From the NCBI GenBank assembly GCA_027619675.1, contig JAQCHG010000145.1, positions 1-5,717 on the forward strand: a stretch of DNA of 5,717 nucleotides. The letters run 5' to 3'. Below are positions 5,106 to 5,717 of this stretch, in pieces (within the stretch, counting starts at the first letter, position 1; every line of letters starts with the position of its first letter). A program made the translations under genes and the position numbers. Source of the DNA: Cyanobacteriota bacterium (GTDB lineage: Bacteria; Cyanobacteriota; Cyanobacteriia; Phormidesmidales; Phormidesmidaceae). The notes under the pieces were generated by a model. That model made no database searches, was not told the DNA's origin, and was given only the letters and a program-made list of their open reading frames with translations.

Positions 5106-5717
5106 TTAGCGGGGAAATCCCTTCCAGGGACTCACCTCCAGTACGCCATCGGCCCCAAATACCACCCGGAAATCCGCCTGGGGGGTATCCGCTGTCCCCG
5201 GATTGGTCTCCAGTAGGTCCGGTAGGGGGGTGGTGCCGACCTGGTCGGCGGCGGTGTTGCTGTCTGGTTCAAAGCCCACCAGTTCCCCGGCCTCCGTCCA
5301 GCGCACTCGATAGACCAAATCCTCCTCAAGGGTGCCGCGATCGCGGCTATCCCGCAGGGTGGCATAGAGGTCACGATTCATGGCCCGCAGGCGATCACCA
5401 TCCTCAACCTCATCGGCGATCGCCGCACTCAGAGGAGGGGCGTCTACCGCTGCTGCCGCCTCGTCATCGTTGCTAGCCGCTGCCGAAGCCGTATCTGAGG
5501 CTGAGGGGGTAGCCAGGGGTTCGGCGGTAATGGTGCCATCCGCCCCGAGGGTGACCCGAAACTGGGCCACGGGCTCCTCCACCGCCGCGCCAGGATCCAC
5601 GGGTAAATAGGTCAGGGTGGGTAGGGGGGTGGCGTCCACATTCAGCAGTGCCGGATCACTCTCTGCCCGATAACCGAGAATGTCTCCAGTGGCCGAAACC
5701 ACCACCTGATAAACCAA
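5106..5717 (-). CDS. Protein with two copies of a ~65-residue module, 5' end outside the window
   Basis: The last 203 codons are present, ending with TAA at 5106-5108 on the minus strand. The first visible codon, TTG, is probably an internal leucine. No named family is recognised. Residues 2-68 (VYQVVVSATG...AEPL) and 135-198 (VYRVRWTEAG...VSPW) are clearly homologous. Both show VY-V, a Gly-acidic turn, Gly-aromatic, TPLP-L, then FRV--GADG and a final Pro plus hydrophobic residue. Between them lies an acidic, Ala-rich linker (69-104), then a charged, helix-like stretch with LYATLRDSRDR. The segment is strongly acidic, has one lysine and no cysteine, and shows no membrane segment. Two HIP1 octamers lie within it. 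The module pattern suggests small beta-rich domains, which is inference. Its length and N-terminal domains cannot be known from this window. Confidence 0.85.
   Translation of the reverse strand: MVYQVVVSATGDILGYRAESDPALLNVDATPLPTLTYLPVDPGAAVEEPVAQFRVTLGADGTITAEPLATPSASDTASAAASNDDEAAAAVDAPPLSAAIADEVEDGDRLRAMNRDLYATLRDSRDRGTLEEDLVYRVRWTEAGELVGFEPDSNTAADQVGTTPLPDLLETNPGTADTPQADFRVVFGADGVLEVSPWKGFPR

Larger units (their letters stand above)
622..5423. repeat. Nine HIP1 octamers (GCGATCGC)
   Basis: GCGATCGC occurs at 622, 719, 1990, 2430, 3337, 3489, 4672, 5337 and 5416 (first base of each). Chance would give roughly 0.1 copies in this length. All nine lie inside called genes and in varying codon phase. 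HIP1 is the highly iterated palindrome of many cyanobacterial genomes, and this is the main support for assigning the window to that phylum. Confidence 0.9.

Noticed and set aside
1..5717. A novel defence or mobile multi-gene system
   Set aside because: The complete genes are a housekeeping-type kinase, a small membrane protein and an osmotic channel with shared codon style and HIP1 sites. No transposase, integrase, nuclease or toxin-like gene is visible.

Overview
The window looks like a piece of a GC-rich cyanobacterial chromosome. The direct evidence is nine copies of the octamer GCGATCGC (HIP1, the hallmark palindrome of many cyanobacterial genomes) in 5.7 kb, an ABC1/UbiB-type kinase with a cyanobacterial-looking N-terminus, and an intergenic cluster of TTGGGTT/AACC-type palindromic repeats like those common in filamentous cyanobacteria. 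No genus can be named from this alone.

Layout. Positions 3-77 are probably the last 24 codons of an unidentified + strand gene. Positions 78-576 have no convincing gene. They hold three G-rich clusters, one of them a canonical G-quadruplex motif, an 18-bp direct repeat, a 19-codon mini-ORF with a good ribosome binding site, and the likely leader of the next gene. Positions 577-2295 encode an ABC1/AarF/UbiB family atypical kinase; a GTG codon behind a perfect AGGAGG is the best start. After 83 bp with a perfect TATAAT comes a 120-residue protein with about three membrane segments and no recognised family (2382-2744). Positions 2745-3155 are a repeat-rich gap with several hairpins, the strongest a 13-bp stem at 3025-3061. 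Positions 3156-4886 encode a MscS-family mechanosensitive channel with a signal peptide and an exported N-terminal domain. After a 219-bp convergent gap, 5106-5717 is the 3' part of a minus-strand gene that runs off the right edge. It contains two copies of a roughly 65-residue module.

The three complete genes all lie on the + strand, but they are separated by 86 and 411 bp, so a tight operon is not evident. A shared membrane theme exists: a quinone-pathway-type kinase, a small membrane protein and an osmotic-release channel. It may be coincidental. I see no CRISPR array, rRNA, tRNA, transposase or phage gene. I do not see strong evidence for a new multi-gene system. The most open items are the duplicated-module protein, the small membrane protein and the G-rich/mini-ORF leader region.
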